A stretch of DNA of 64,000 nucleotides from Acidobacteriota bacterium (GCA_016208495.1 JACQXX010000136.1:1-64000); one strand, 5' to 3'; counted from the stretch's first letter, positions 52,883 through 64,000 are shown. The notes: generated by a model from the letters alone, not told the origin. A program made the numbers and translations.

Positions 52883-55441
52883 TTATTGTTGTCCGCTCTG
52901 TCGTGGACCAATGGCCGTAATGGTTGGAATCGGATTATTGATGATTGGCACTGGTTGCTGATCAGCGCCGAAAATTTCGATCATATCAAACCCGATATCG
53001 GCTGGACCGGGGCCAATGACCTGAAAATCAATCACAATGAGTTGTCCGGCTGCCGCAATGGAGCCAAGGTTTGGGCTGAGTGATGTTTTGACAAACAATG
53101 AAGAGCCATCGTCACGCTGGTCAAATGGTCCATTAAACAATCCGCCATCTCGGATACTAATGGGTTTCACCACCGCCGAGTTATAGTGGATGTAAAAGGC
53201 CGCCGATGAAATTTTGACCTGTGGGGAACTGACAATGACCGCCAGATTGACAATGCTCCCGACTGCAGGCCGGATGGATGGGGCGATGACTGGGGTCAGT
53301 TGCACGGGGGCTGATGGTTGAGCCGGGTTCTCTTTGGACGGGGGATTTCCATCGTTTGGATTTGGGTTGGTTGGCGGGACAGCCGTTTCGTTGTTGGGCA
53401 GAACTGTTGGTGTATAGGTCTGGATGTTTGAGTTTTGAGGATTGGTCTGTGACACCGGGACCGTTTGTGGGCGGACGATTCCATCACCCTGTTTCACGCC
53501 CTGGAACTCAGCTTTTGACTGATTGGTGCCTTTGGCTGGGGCATAGGGCGATTGATTTTGCTGGTTTGAAGGCACCTGCTGACGACCTTGTTCAGCTTCT
53601 TTTTGATCTTTCAGGTCTGCCTGCTGAGTCAGTTCGAGCAAACTCAACTTGCGACCATATCCTTGAGCGCCATTGGGGCCAATCTGGAAATCGAGCGGGC
53701 CAAAGGTCATTTTCTCGTCTTCTTCACTGACGGCGCCACCGCGCAGGATGTGTGGCGTCACGGCAATTAAAATATAGGTTGCATTTTTGCTTTTCACAGG
53801 GGTTGAAAAGAGGTTGCCGATACCTGGAATCAAACTCAGGACAGGGATTCCACGGCGGGAGTTTGAATCATCCTGACGCATAATGCTGGCGGCAATTGTG
53901 GTTTGTCCCTCACGCACTCGTGCGACACTTTTTACTTTGCGTTGAGTAAAGGTTGGCGTTAGCGATTCAGAGGTTGAGGCCACCACGCCTGAGGATTCAA
54001 CACTCAGGGTCATCTGAACCAGATCGTCAATCACTTTGGGTTTAATCGAAATATTGAGACCGACATCGTTGTACTGAACCTGATTGACCCCGCCAAAGAG
54101 AGAGTTATTAAAGTTGTTGTTATTGTTGGGGTTATTGTTGTTGTTGTTATTGTTGAACGACGGGATTGAAGCCGTTTGGATCGGGACTTTCTGACCGACG
54201 TTGACGGTGGCTTCTTCACTTTCAAACGAATGCAACTGGATTTGGGCCAGGAGCTTGGTGTTGCCGCGCGATTGCAAGAAACTGAAGGTCGTCGGCGGCA
54301 AAACCAGCGCCGTTCCCAGTGGGCCAAAAATTCCAGTCGCCGAAGTATTGCGCAATCCGCTTTGGGCAACTCCGCCTAGATTCAGCAGCGAAGCCTGGTT
54401 GCGGCCAGTGCCTGAGTTGAACTGATTCCCAATTTGCAGCAAATCGTCCTGAGAGACTTCATAGATATTGACGTCCATGACGACTTCCGCCTGGGGTTTA
54501 TCAATACTGGCAATGAGTTTCTGGATGATGTCCAGGTTTTCTGGCGAATCCCGGACCGTCAGCGTGTTATTTTGGGTATTTTGAGCGACTTGTTTCCCGG
54601 CACCCAGCATTTGGGTAATCAGGGTTTGGACATCCTGCAGTTTCGCGTTCCGAATGTAGAACGTTTTGAGCATGCTGGTGTCATACCGCGCTGCCAGTTG
54701 TGGATTGTTTTTGGGTCCGACCAGAATCGTCCGCCGCCCGACCGGGTAAAACGCCAGGTTGTTGGAATCGAGCACGATTTCCAATGCCTCGGCATACGTG
54801 ATGTTTTTGAGCGAAAGTTTGGATTTAACACCGACCGGCTGTTTGGCCTGGGCATCAAAGACAACATTAAAGTTAATAAATGAAGCCAGTTGCAGGATGA
54901 TATCTTCAACCGTGCGCTCGGTAATCACGATGCTGTCGGCGATTTTGGGTGCCGCTGGGGCGGCATAGTCCATGACCTGTTTGTTTTTGTCGGAAACTTT
55001 CTGATACGGGTCAGGGTCGCCGTTTGCCAAAGGCGTAATCCCTTGTTTCAAAAGCATTTCCTTCATTTTGGCCTGGGCCTGTTCATTGGTCGGATCATAG
55101 GTGTAGGCTTGTTTATAGGCCATGTAAGCACTTTCATAATCTCCCTGTGCGACCAGCATCCGGGCACGGTCCATAAACATCAACGACGCATTTGACACGC
55201 AACGCAGGTAGTGCAGTTCATATTCGGCATTTCCTGGATCTTCGCGCAGCGCCAGACTGAACTCTTCAGCCGCTCGATCCCATTCTTTGGTCGCCTCATA
55301 TCTGAGCCCGGTCTTGAAATATTTTTTTCCATTAAAGGCGAGGGCGGTGCTGCCGCCTAACAGGTTCAAAACCAGCAGCAGACAAAGCAGGTGACAGGCT
55401 GCACGGTACAGTCGGTATCGAAAAGAACATCGTTGATTCAT
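52883..55441 (-). CDS. Type II secretion secretin (GspD/PilQ-like) with a C-terminal cohesin-like domain
   Basis: The 852 residues comprise a signal peptide, TPR repeats (about 35-150: RYEATKEWDRAAEEFSLAL; YESAYMAYKQAY), a secretin/TonB N-domain (about 190-265), an N1-type domain (DVQTLITQMLGAG), the secretin beta-barrel (about 400-600; VPVLSLIPGIGNLF and the ending TYILIAVTPHILRGG), a Gln/Asn/Pro-rich linker and a cohesin-like domain (about 720-845; VNLAVIVSSPQVKISSAAFYIHYN). A poly-Asn stretch sits in a barrel loop. Secretins form the outer-membrane channel. Cohesin-like domains elsewhere bind dockerins or aid surface attachment. ATG at 55441 with GAGG upstream is preferred over a TTG six codons earlier. 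Confidence 0.92.
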   Translation of the reverse strand: MNQRCSFRYRLYRAACHLLCLLLVLNLLGGSTALAFNGKKYFKTGLRYEATKEWDRAAEEFSLALREDPGNAEYELHYLRCVSNASLMFMDRARMLVAQGDYESAYMAYKQAYTYDPTNEQAQAKMKEMLLKQGITPLANGDPDPYQKVSDKNKQVMDYAAPAAPKIADSIVITERTVEDIILQLASFINFNVVFDAQAKQPVGVKSKLSLKNITYAEALEIVLDSNNLAFYPVGRRTILVGPKNNPQLAARYDTSMLKTFYIRNAKLQDVQTLITQMLGAGKQVAQNTQNNTLTVRDSPENLDIIQKLIASIDKPQAEVVMDVNIYEVSQDDLLQIGNQFNSGTGRNQASLLNLGGVAQSGLRNTSATGIFGPLGTALVLPPTTFSFLQSRGNTKLLAQIQLHSFESEEATVNVGQKVPIQTASIPSFNNNNNNNNPNNNNNFNNSLFGGVNQVQYNDVGLNISIKPKVIDDLVQMTLSVESSGVVASTSESLTPTFTQRKVKSVARVREGQTTIAASIMRQDDSNSRRGIPVLSLIPGIGNLFSTPVKSKNATYILIAVTPHILRGGAVSEEDEKMTFGPLDFQIGPNGAQGYGRKLSLLELTQQADLKDQKEAEQGRQQVPSNQQNQSPYAPAKGTNQSKAEFQGVKQGDGIVRPQTVPVSQTNPQNSNIQTYTPTVLPNNETAVPPTNPNPNDGNPPSKENPAQPSAPVQLTPVIAPSIRPAVGSIVNLAVIVSSPQVKISSAAFYIHYNSAVVKPISIRDGGLFNGPFDQRDDGSSLFVKTSLSPNLGSIAAAGQLIVIDFQVIGPGPADIGFDMIEIFGADQQPVPIINNPIPTITAIGPRQSGQQ

Positions 55442-55510
55442 AACTTTCCTCAAAACCAAACAAAAATATAGTGAGTCATCTCAAGATCAAACAAAAATGG
55501 TGAGTCGCCT

Positions 55511-57220
<1,710 letters not shown>

Positions 57221-57291
57221 AGCGGAATCAATAATTCTCAAAAAATAGAAGATCAAAAGGTGACGTCAATCACAGGGAGCGGTCACTTTTC

Positions 57292-58509
57292 TTAACCGGA
57301 CGGACGCTCGCCCACAAACTGCAAGATTGGCAAATAAAGCGCCAGCAAAACAGTTAACACCACGGCGGCCATGAAAATCAGCACAATCGGTTCAATCAAC
57401 GTCGTTAAGGTTGAGAGCCGAAGGTCGAGTTCGGCATCGTAAAAAACGGCAACTTCATCAAGCATTGTCCCCAGGGAGCCGGATTTTTCGCCCACGCCGA
57501 TCATATCCATCGCCATTGGCGGCACCCATCCCGCCTGCTCCAGCGAATCAATCAATGATTGACCTTCGCGAATCTGGCGCATGACCTGGACCATCGAATC
57601 CGACAGCACCCGGTTGGATACCACTTCGGTGGAAATTTCCAGGGCTTCCAACAGGGTCAGTCCCCCGGCCAGCAACGTGGCCATGCTGCGGGCCATTCGG
57701 GAAATGGTCGTTTGGCGAATGACATCTCCGATCACAGGGACTTTGAGGAGGAAGCGATCAATGGCCAGTTCCCCAGTTGGGGTTTTTCTCCAAATCGTAA
57801 AAGCCAGACCAATCACCAACAGCAATGGCGCAATCCAAATCAAATTATCCTGAGTGTACTTTGAGACAGCCACTACATACTGAGTAATGAGGGGTAACTT
57901 GGTATTTGAACTTTCATAGAGCGTGGCAAACTTAGGAATGACATATGTCGTCAGCAAAGTGACCAGGGCTGTTGAAGCCGTGATCAAAATAACTGGATAG
58001 GTCAATGTTTTCTTTAGTTTGCGGCGCAATTCCGTCATGACTTTGGCGTGATTGATATAGCGCAGCAGCACCCGATCCAGTTCTCCGGACCGTTCACCAG
58101 CCAGGATGGAGGCGGTATACAATCGGGGAAACACTTTCGGGTGGGCCGTCAGAGCTTCAGACAGTGACGCGCCACTCCGAATCCGGCGTTCGACGTCTTC
58201 GAGCACCGTGCGAAACATGCCGGGTTTTAAGCGACGAACCAGCACTCCCATGGCTTGCAACATGGGCAATCCAGCTCGCAACAAAGTGGCGAACTGTTGA
58301 TTGAACAGGAAAAATTCTTCAAGTTTGACGCTTCCCTGGGTTGAGAGCGAGAATAACCCGCCAAGTTTGGAACCGGGAATATCAATCGCAAAAACACGAA
58401 ATCCTTCGCGTTCCAACCGCAGCTTTAATTCTTCTGGGCCATCAGCTTCGACGACTTTGGTGATTAATTCGCCCGCAGGCGTTCCGAGACGACAGGTAAA
58501 CTCAGGCAT
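57292..58509 (-). CDS. gspF: Type II secretion/type IV pilus inner-membrane platform protein GspF/PilC
   Basis: The 405 residues show two homologous T2SSF domains (about 70-190 and 270-395), each with a helical bundle and membrane segments (LTYPVILITASTALVTLLTTYVI; IAPLLLVIGLAFTIW; LIEPIVLIFMAAVVLTVLLALYLPIL). Sequence hallmarks include FFLFNQQFATLLRAGLPMLQAM and the matching ISRMARSMATLLAGGLTLLEALE, plus GEKSGSL. GspF anchors the ATPase and pseudopilus. It is the first gene of the locus and precedes gspE by 71 bases. Confidence 0.95.
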   Translation of the reverse strand: MPEFTCRLGTPAGELITKVVEADGPEELKLRLEREGFRVFAIDIPGSKLGGLFSLSTQGSVKLEEFFLFNQQFATLLRAGLPMLQAMGVLVRRLKPGMFRTVLEDVERRIRSGASLSEALTAHPKVFPRLYTASILAGERSGELDRVLLRYINHAKVMTELRRKLKKTLTYPVILITASTALVTLLTTYVIPKFATLYESSNTKLPLITQYVVAVSKYTQDNLIWIAPLLLVIGLAFTIWRKTPTGELAIDRFLLKVPVIGDVIRQTTISRMARSMATLLAGGLTLLEALEISTEVVSNRVLSDSMVQVMRQIREGQSLIDSLEQAGWVPPMAMDMIGVGEKSGSLGTMLDEVAVFYDAELDLRLSTLTTLIEPIVLIFMAAVVLTVLLALYLPILQFVGERPSG

Positions 58510-58896
58510 ATATGGTACTTATGAACTATGAAAAGGCCATCTGATTGAATACCAGACGGTGAGCGATTTCATCATTCATCATTCATCATTCATTCCTCAT
58601 ACCTGGTATCAAACCGTCAGTGCACTCGCTATTGGATCTTTTGGTGACTGGAAATGGATTCGACCAGGTATGGTGGTGAAAAGCCAGGTACAAAACCTGC
58701 GCGCAGTCAATAAAACGAAGGTCGAGGATTGCGCGCCAGAGCGTGTTAGGATGGTGATTTGAGCGTAGTTGTGCGTGTTGCACGTCAGAGATCTGGGAAG
58801 GTTCCCAAAAGACAAGTATCTTATGGACCTGCTTTCAAATCAAGGGAGTTGCCCGCACCAGGGGATCCGGCAGGTGTTTCGGCAGGAGATATTGGC
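58510..58896. other. Divergent intergenic region with an ATCATTC array
   Basis: Between gspF (minus) and the hydrolase (plus). It holds about three tandem ATCATTC units (58571-58594), shortly upstream of gspF, and no plausible gene. No -24/-12 promoter for the secretion locus could be seen. Confidence 0.55.
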
Positions 58897-59901
58897 ATGA
58901 GCACAGAGCGTTTGGTCAAACCCACCCAGGGAACCAGTTCACCCTCGCCTTCTGAGTGGAAGGAAACGACTGCCCGCTGGTTTAAGCGGGCGGGAATTGC
59001 CATGCTTGGAGCGGCAGGGAGCTATATGCTGCTTTCGGCAGCCGCGGCTTATCCGCTGTCATCAATGCTGGTGACGCCGCAAAAAAAACGATTGGCACAG
59101 TTGACGAGCCGGCATTTGCGGTACTTTCTCCAGCGCAAACGCGTCCACTATCGTGAGATTGACTTTCACTCATTTGACGGAACGCGCCTGCACGGGTGGT
59201 TCCTGCAAGCTGGGCGGTGGAAGCCGACAGTGATTGCCTTACATGGGGTAACTGGGAACCGAACCAGTATGATTCGGTTTGCGATGGTGTTGTATCAGGC
59301 GGGATTGAATGTTTTTGTGTTTGATGGGCGGGGACATGGCCTCAGTCAGGGTGAATTTGTCACCTATGGCTATCACGAAACCCGTGACATCTCAGCACTG
59401 ATTGATTATCTCATCCGAGAACACAAGGTTCGTGAAAAATCAATCGGGCTGATCGGGCTGTCAATGGGGGCTGCGATTGCATTGCAGGTGGCAGCTCGTG
59501 ACAAACGAATTCGGGCTGTTTGGGCTGAGAGTCCATTTTCGTCCCTGGAGCAGATTTCGGCTGAATATATCGCCGATGCGACCTGGTTGCCGCAGTCCAT
59601 GCTCAAACCGGTGACGTGGGGGGCGATGCTCGTTGCCAACCGACGCGGCAAGTTCAATGTGAGTGAGGTGAGCCCGGTGGCGATTGCCCCGCACATTTCC
59701 TGCCCGGTTCAATTAGTTCATGGTGCGGTAGACACTTTTGTCCGCCCAGAGCATTCACAACGGATTTTCACCGCGCTTACGACCCTTTCCAAAGAATTAT
59801 GGTTAGTCCCCAAGGCGGCACATACGCAATGTTTTCGACGTGCTCGCCAGGAATATCGTGAGCGGTTGGAATGGTTTTTCCGAAAAAACCTGGGGAGATA
59901 G
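58897..59901 (+). CDS. Membrane-anchored alpha/beta hydrolase
   Basis: The 334 residues have an N-terminal membrane segment (GIAMLGAAGSYMLLSAAAAYPL; about 28-50), then an alpha/beta-hydrolase fold: HGVTGNRTSM (oxyanion region), VFDGRGHG, nucleophile Ser189 in IGLSMGAAIAL, acid in HGAVDTFVRPEH and His in KAAHTQCF. It resembles BAAT/lysophospholipase-like and BEM46-type hydrolases facing the membrane; the substrate is unknown. The Met at 58897 has GGAG nine bases upstream; an in-frame extension to 58759 lacks one. It is divergent from gspF. Confidence 0.82.
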   Translation: MSTERLVKPTQGTSSPSPSEWKETTARWFKRAGIAMLGAAGSYMLLSAAAAYPLSSMLVTPQKKRLAQLTSRHLRYFLQRKRVHYREIDFHSFDGTRLHGWFLQAGRWKPTVIALHGVTGNRTSMIRFAMVLYQAGLNVFVFDGRGHGLSQGEFVTYGYHETRDISALIDYLIREHKVREKSIGLIGLSMGAAIALQVAARDKRIRAVWAESPFSSLEQISAEYIADATWLPQSMLKPVTWGAMLVANRRGKFNVSEVSPVAIAPHISCPVQLVHGAVDTFVRPEHSQRIFTALTTLSKELWLVPKAAHTQCFRRARQEYRERLEWFFRKNLGR

Positions 59902-60076
59902 AAAACGGGCAGAAGAAGTCGGGCGGAAGAAGGTGGGCGGAAGAATATCGGACTGAAGACTTGGTTTTATTTCATCCCTCATCCTTCATCCCTTCCTTTG
60001 CCCCGAGCTTGCGAGTCTTTCTGCCCCAAGCCCGTTTTCTTCAGCCCGATAATCTTCAGCCCGACGTCTTATGGCT
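59902..60076. repeat. GGGCGGAAGAA / CTTCAGCCCGA word-repeat region
   Basis: Right after the hydrolase stop, GGGCGGAAGAA-type words (59905-59960) are faced by CTTCAGCCCGA-type words (about 60040-60070), the same facing-word layout as other intergenic regions here. It ends at the 3' end of the DUF2934 gene. Confidence 0.62.
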
Positions 60077-60535
60077 CTACTTTTTGGTTTTTGAGGTTTT
60101 GGCTGGTTTTTCAGCCTTGGCCGGTTTTTCGGCTTTGGCTGGTTTTTCTTCAGCGGCAGGAGCTTCAGCTTTGGCTGATTTGGCGGGCTTTTCAGCTTTT
60201 TCTTCAGCCGGGGCCGCTGCTTTCTTGACAGCCTTTTTGGCTTTTGGTTTTTCTTCAGCCACTGGTTTTTCTTCAGCCGCTGGGGCGGCAATCGTTTCTT
60301 CGGCGATAGCTGATTCCGTCACCGCTTCGGCGATTCGGGCTTGTTCAGTCTGGCGACGTTTGGCTTCCTGATCAACCAGACCTGGTAAAATCTGTTGTTC
60401 AGCTTCCACCCAGTTTTCGAAATCACGTCCGAGTTGATAGCCGTTGGCCTTAAAAATTTCGAACGCGCGTTTGGCGATCATGTCACGGACTGCAGGGTCA
60501 TTCTGCAGAGTTTGGCGAATTTCATTTATATCCAT
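60077..60535 (-). CDS. DUF2934-type protein with Lys/Ala-rich tail
   Basis: The 152-residue protein starts MDINEIRQTLQNDPAVRDMIAKRAFEIFK and has the helix pair NGYQLGRDFENWVEAEQQIL, the DUF2934 pattern, at residues 10-60. The rest is a low-complexity tail of Ala, Lys, Glu and Pro with repeats of the type EKPAKA, similar to histone-like or nucleic-acid-binding tails. The Met at 60535 has AGGAG upstream. The role is unknown; DUF2934 is frequent in Acidobacteria. The tail is encoded by tandem short DNA repeats and may vary in length between strains. Confidence 0.8.
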   Translation of the reverse strand: MDINEIRQTLQNDPAVRDMIAKRAFEIFKANGYQLGRDFENWVEAEQQILPGLVDQEAKRRQTEQARIAEAVTESAIAEETIAAPAAEEKPVAEEKPKAKKAVKKAAAPAEEKAEKPAKSAKAEAPAAEEKPAKAEKPAKAEKPAKTSKTKK

Positions 60536-60820
60536 AGGTCGTAAACACTCCTGGTCTAAGCCCACCGGGATCAACGTTCGTGACCCACACGATGGGTAAA
60601 GAGTTTGTGGGAACTCATCCTTTCATTGGAATTTCGAGAATAATGCTTAAGTACAAATGCATGATGTAAGACTCTCACTAAAAGCAGTTGAACGTGAGAG
60701 ACCCGCCAGAGTAGCATGCCGCGTTTATTCATGCAAAGATGGTTCGCACTTCGTAACAAAAACATAACAGGACCCAAGATTTTCAATCCCCGCTAATTTG
60801 TTCAGAATATTGAGATTTAT

Positions 60821-62224
60821 ATGGTAACAATGCTCATTGTCGATGACGAACTCAGCATGCGTGAGGTTTTAGAGCGTGTGTTCAGGCGTGAGGGATATAC
60901 GGTTCATTTGGCTGATAATGGGGCCAGAGCCCTGGAAATGATTCGTAATCATGTCTATGACCTGGTCTTGTCAGATGTGCGGATGCCCACTCTGACTGGG
61001 ATGGAGTTGCTGGCTGAATGCCGCCATATTTCATCCGAGACCATGGTGATTTTGATGACTGCCTACGGCACGGTCGAGAGTGCACGCGAGGCATTCAAGA
61101 TGGGGGCCGATGATTTTATCCAAAAGCCCTTTGATATTGATGAAATCAAGCTGGTCGTGCGCAACGCCCTTGAAAAAAGCCGACTGCGAAAAGATGTGGT
61201 TCTCCTCAAGCGCGAACTCAGCGACCGTGGGCGGCTGGAAAACATCATCGGGCACAGTTCCATCATGCAGAATATCTTCCGGGTGATTGAAACGGTTGCT
61301 CCGACCACCAGCACCGTCCTCATTACGGGTGAGTCCGGAACCGGCAAAGAACTCGTTGCCAATGCCATTCATACCTGCAGCCCACGGGCCAGTGAGCGGT
61401 TTGTGTCGATCAACTGCGGCGCCTTTGTTGAGACGCTGCTGGAATCAGAGTTATTTGGGTATATGAAAGGTGCTTTCACCGGCGCCGTGGCTAACAAAAA
61501 AGGTCTCTTTGAATCCGCCCACGGAGGCACGATTTTCCTCGATGAAATTGGGGAAATGTCACTCAGCATGCAGGTCAAACTATTGCGTGTGTTGCAGGAA
61601 CGACGTATCCGTCGGGTCGGAGGCACCGAGGAAATTCCGATTGATACCCGGGTGGTTGCCGCCACCAACCGCAACCTGAGCCAGATGGTGGAAGAAGGAA
61701 CGTTTCGAAAAGATTTGTTTTACCGCGTGAGCGTGATTCCGATTGAAATTCCTCCCCTCAGGGAGCGGCGCGACGACATCCGTGAACTGGCGGACCATTT
61801 TCTCAAAAAATATACCCGGATGGTGGATCGTCAGATCACTCGCATTTCTGAAGAAGCCCTGCGCTACCTTGAAAAATATGACTGGCCAGGCAACGTGCGT
61901 GAATTGGAAAGTGCTGTTGAGCGTGCCGTGGCCTTTGAGTCAACGTCCGAGATTCGTCCGGAACGGCTGACCGAAACCATTCTGAAATACAATCCTGCCA
62001 AGGTTACTTCAGCTTTTGACCTGCCCGCGGATGGAATAAATTTGGAAGGGTTTATCGCTGAAATGGAAAAATCCTTCATCCTTCAGGCCCTGCGCCGAAC
62101 GCATGGGAACCAGACCCGCGCGGCTGAACTTTTAAAGATGTCCGTCCGTTCACTACGCCACTTGCTCGACAAACATAAAATCCGGCAGACGGCCAGTCTG
62201 CTTCGCGATACCTCAGAGTCATAG
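60821..62224 (+). CDS. NtrC-family sigma-54-dependent response regulator
   Basis: The 467 residues comprise a receiver domain (D52 phosphoacceptor in LVLSDVRMP), an AAA+ domain with Walker A GESGTGKE (from 170), the sigma-54-contacting GAFTGA (217-222), Walker B and sensor motifs (FLDEIGEM), and a C-terminal Fis-type helix-turn-helix (THGNQTRAAELLKMSVRSLRHLLDKH). It activates RpoN promoters after phosphorylation by a histidine kinase, which is not encoded here. It resembles PilR/AtoC-type regulators and lies near a type II secretion/pilus locus, so a PilR-like role is possible (inference). The start could also be Met4. Confidence 0.93.
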   Translation: MVTMLIVDDELSMREVLERVFRREGYTVHLADNGARALEMIRNHVYDLVLSDVRMPTLTGMELLAECRHISSETMVILMTAYGTVESAREAFKMGADDFIQKPFDIDEIKLVVRNALEKSRLRKDVVLLKRELSDRGRLENIIGHSSIMQNIFRVIETVAPTTSTVLITGESGTGKELVANAIHTCSPRASERFVSINCGAFVETLLESELFGYMKGAFTGAVANKKGLFESAHGGTIFLDEIGEMSLSMQVKLLRVLQERRIRRVGGTEEIPIDTRVVAATNRNLSQMVEEGTFRKDLFYRVSVIPIEIPPLRERRDDIRELADHFLKKYTRMVDRQITRISEEALRYLEKYDWPGNVRELESAVERAVAFESTSEIRPERLTETILKYNPAKVTSAFDLPADGINLEGFIAEMEKSFILQALRRTHGNQTRAAELLKMSVRSLRHLLDKHKIRQTASLLRDTSES

Positions 62225-62394
62225 TTTTGAGTGGAAGCCTTACCCCCAGTTGGAAAATATCTGGTCCTGGTGCTTCAAACGAGGAACCCTGCCTTCGAAA
62301 GAACCAGGGGCCGAAAAACAGGTGCCAGTCACCGGAACCCAAAAACTACTTTCGCCCACTCAAGTACTTTTGTCACAACAACAATGGAATCAAC

Positions 62395-63138
62395 ATGATA
62401 CAAGCAAAAAACCTCGTGAAGACGTTTCGTGACCGTAAGCGAGGAGAAGTGCATGCGGTCAATGGTGTCAGTTTTGAAGCCAAACCTGGCAAAATTTTTG
62501 GACTCCTTGGCGCCAATGGCGCCGGAAAAACCACCACCCTCCGAATTCTGGCCACATTACTCGAACCAACCACCGGCGAAGCCTACGTTGCCGGGCACGA
62601 TGTGCGCCTCGAACCTGAAAAAGTCCGCGAAAAAATCGGTTTTCTTTCAACCAGCACTGCGCTTTATGGGCGACTCACCGCCCGTGAAATGGTCGAATAT
62701 TTTGGGCGGCTGTATGGGATGCCTGAAGTGCTCCTTCAACAACGTCTCAAGGAAGTTTTCTCGGTGCTTGAAATGGATGAGTTTGCCAATGGGCGGTGCG
62801 ATAAGCTCTCAACCGGGCAAAAACAGCGGGTTTCCATCGCCCGATCCATCATTCACGAACCACCAGTCATGATTTTTGATGAACCAACAACCGGGTTGGA
62901 CGTGATGACCTCCCGCACCATTATGCGGTTTATCGAACGGTGTCGTGAACAAGACAAAACCGTCATTTTCTCAACCCACATCATGAGCGAAGTCGAACGC
63001 CTCTGTGACGAAGTGGCAATCATCCACGATGGTCGCATCGTGGCTCAGGGAACGGTTGAGGAACTCCGTGAACGTACCGGACTTGTTCCATTAGAGTCGG
63101 TCTTTTTGAAACTCGTAGGAGCCTCTGAACATGATTGA
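62395..63138 (+). CDS. ABC exporter ATP-binding protein (NatA-like)
   Basis: The 247-residue ATPase has Walker A GANGAGKTT (39-47), Q-loop FLSTSTALYG, signature LSTGQKQRVS, Walker B VMIFDEP and switch His FSTHIMSE. It most resembles NatA-type Na+ export ATPases. The Met at 62395 is chosen over a 56-codon upstream extension lacking conservation. The permease gene starts eight bases before its stop (translational coupling), so the pair is a two-gene exporter. The first gene follows the NtrC-type regulator by about 170 bases and may or may not be controlled by it. Confidence 0.92.
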   Translation: MIQAKNLVKTFRDRKRGEVHAVNGVSFEAKPGKIFGLLGANGAGKTTTLRILATLLEPTTGEAYVAGHDVRLEPEKVREKIGFLSTSTALYGRLTAREMVEYFGRLYGMPEVLLQQRLKEVFSVLEMDEFANGRCDKLSTGQKQRVSIARSIIHEPPVMIFDEPTTGLDVMTSRTIMRFIERCREQDKTVIFSTHIMSEVERLCDEVAIIHDGRIVAQGTVEELRERTGLVPLESVFLKLVGASEHD

Positions 63139-64000
63139 AAACAATAAACCTTCGTTGAAACCATCGGTCCGGCAGGCTCGACTGGGACGGATCTGGGTTG
63201 TCTTTCTCAAGGAAATGCGCGAAACGATGCGCGATTATCGGGTCCTGTTTGGGGTGATTGTTTCGCCGCTGCTTATCACCCCATTATTGCTGGCGGGAAT
63301 GGGGTTTTTCATTAGCAAGAAACAGGCTGAGGTCAAGGCCGAACAACTTCCGGTGGCGGTGGTTGGTGCTGATTTCATCCCTGAACTCATTACCATTTTG
63401 AAAAAAGACGCCACCCTGACCGTCATCTCGCTCGCGTCCTTAACCGAGGCAGAACAACAGGTCAAAAAACACGCCCAGCGAGCAGCGTTTGTGATTCCAG
63501 AGTCAGCCAGGTCTGGTCTGGCCAATGGTCAAAAGGTTGAACTGGAATTGTTGTATGACCTGTCGAATGAAAAGTCCCGCACCGCCAAAAATCGGCTTGA
63601 GGACGGACTCAAAAAGTTCAATGAACAGGTGGTGATTGCACGGCTGAAAGAACGCAATCTTGCCCCAGAGATTCTCAAACCAGCCGAGGCCAAATCCCGC
63701 AGCCTGGCCGAGGATTCATCCGTCGGCATGCTGATTCTGAGCCTGATCTTGCCTTACACCATTGTTTTGACTGGTGCCTTGGGGGGGATGACCAGTGCGT
63801 TTGATATCTGCGCTGGAGAAAAAGAACGCGGCACCATGGAAACACTCCTGGTATCACCTGTATCACGAACTGAAATTATCCTTGGGAAAATATTGACGAT
63901 TACAAGTGTCAGTATGCTTGCCACGCTCTGTGCGATTGCTGGATTGGTCTTTTCATTTCAAAGCGGAATCAAGGCTTTTGAGGAATTCACTCGTGGTAAA
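63131..64000 (+). CDS. ABC-2 type permease (NatB-like), 3' end outside window
   Basis: The visible 290 residues start MIENNKPSLKPSVRQAR. A membrane helix (LFGVIVSPLLITPLLLAGMGFFI) follows the cytosolic N-terminus, then a large periplasmic domain with mixed strands and charged helices (about 60-190), then further helices from residue 200 (MLILSLILPYTIVLTGALGGM; ILTITSVSMLATLCAIAGLVF) and the EKERGTMETLLVSPVSR motif of ABC-2/NatB permeases. It is coupled to the ATPase upstream. Confidence 0.88.
   Translation, partial: MIENNKPSLKPSVRQARLGRIWVVFLKEMRETMRDYRVLFGVIVSPLLITPLLLAGMGFFISKKQAEVKAEQLPVAVVGADFIPELITILKKDATLTVISLASLTEAEQQVKKHAQRAAFVIPESARSGLANGQKVELELLYDLSNEKSRTAKNRLEDGLKKFNEQVVIARLKERNLAPEILKPAEAKSRSLAEDSSVGMLILSLILPYTIVLTGALGGMTSAFDICAGEKERGTMETLLVSPVSRTEIILGKILTITSVSMLATLCAIAGLVFSFQSGIKAFEEFTRGK

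Noticed and set aside
52883-55441. Dockerin partner for the cohesin-like domain within this window
   Set aside because: Acidic loops in the giant proteins (for example DINGDGSTD) belong to FG-GAP repeats, not paired dockerin motifs.

Overview
This window looks like a chromosomal segment of an Acidobacteriota member, possibly Blastocatellia. That is an inference from gene content: a VWFA-related 'acidobacterial' domain protein, a DUF2934 protein with a Lys/Ala-rich tail, a secretin with a C-terminal cohesin-like domain, and very large secreted proteins built from NHL, Ig-like, FG-GAP, beta-helix and HYDIN-like modules. No rRNA, tRNA, prophage, CRISPR array or intact transposase gene was seen.

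Layout. Positions 1-19.9 kb hold three very large exported proteins: a metzincin protease with BACON repeats (runs off the left edge), a 2389-residue NHL/Ig-like protein and a 1890-residue FG-GAP/beta-helix/HYDIN-like protein. Between them lie rpsU and a penicillin-binding transpeptidase. Two of the three giants have a near-perfect sigma-54 (-24/-12) promoter upstream. Positions 20-30 kb are mixed accessory and metabolic genes: a membrane protein, a broken HAD hydrolase, an M28 peptidase, an alkyltransferase-like protein overlapping a cupin, a zinc-motif hypothetical, a Uma2 protein, an L,D-transpeptidase, thiolase and glgC. Positions 30-38 kb carry recG, aspS, a methyltransferase, a DUF1648 protein, a low-molecular-weight tyrosine phosphatase, a LOG-family protein and a second Uma2. 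Positions 38-50 kb carry a WD40-caspase protein, an orphan ABC ATPase, the VWFA protein, a crotonase remnant, a PilP-like protein, ubiX, a helical-repeat protein and an exported TldD-like protein.

Positions 50-58.5 kb form one minus-strand type II secretion/type IV pilus locus: gspF, gspE, secretin, two pseudopilins and a PilM-like protein. To its right are an alpha/beta hydrolase, the DUF2934 protein, an NtrC-family sigma-54 activator and an ABC exporter pair whose permease runs off the right edge. A plausible but unproven link is that the NtrC-type regulator acts at sigma-54 promoters of exported giants, which the secretion locus might export.

The most unusual feature is the intergenic DNA. 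It is packed with small non-coding repeats: short-word tandem arrays, mostly heptamers (GGGTTCA, GACTACT, GTGGTTA, ATCATTC), often facing each other as inverted flanks around a core and commonly starting within about 20 bases of a stop codon; and several families of 130-390 bp elements with terminal inverted repeats. At 45.93-46.45 kb three such elements are nested. A related copy at 41.7 kb preserves the uninterrupted target and shows a 3-bp target duplication. These look like non-autonomous mobile elements whose transposase lies elsewhere.
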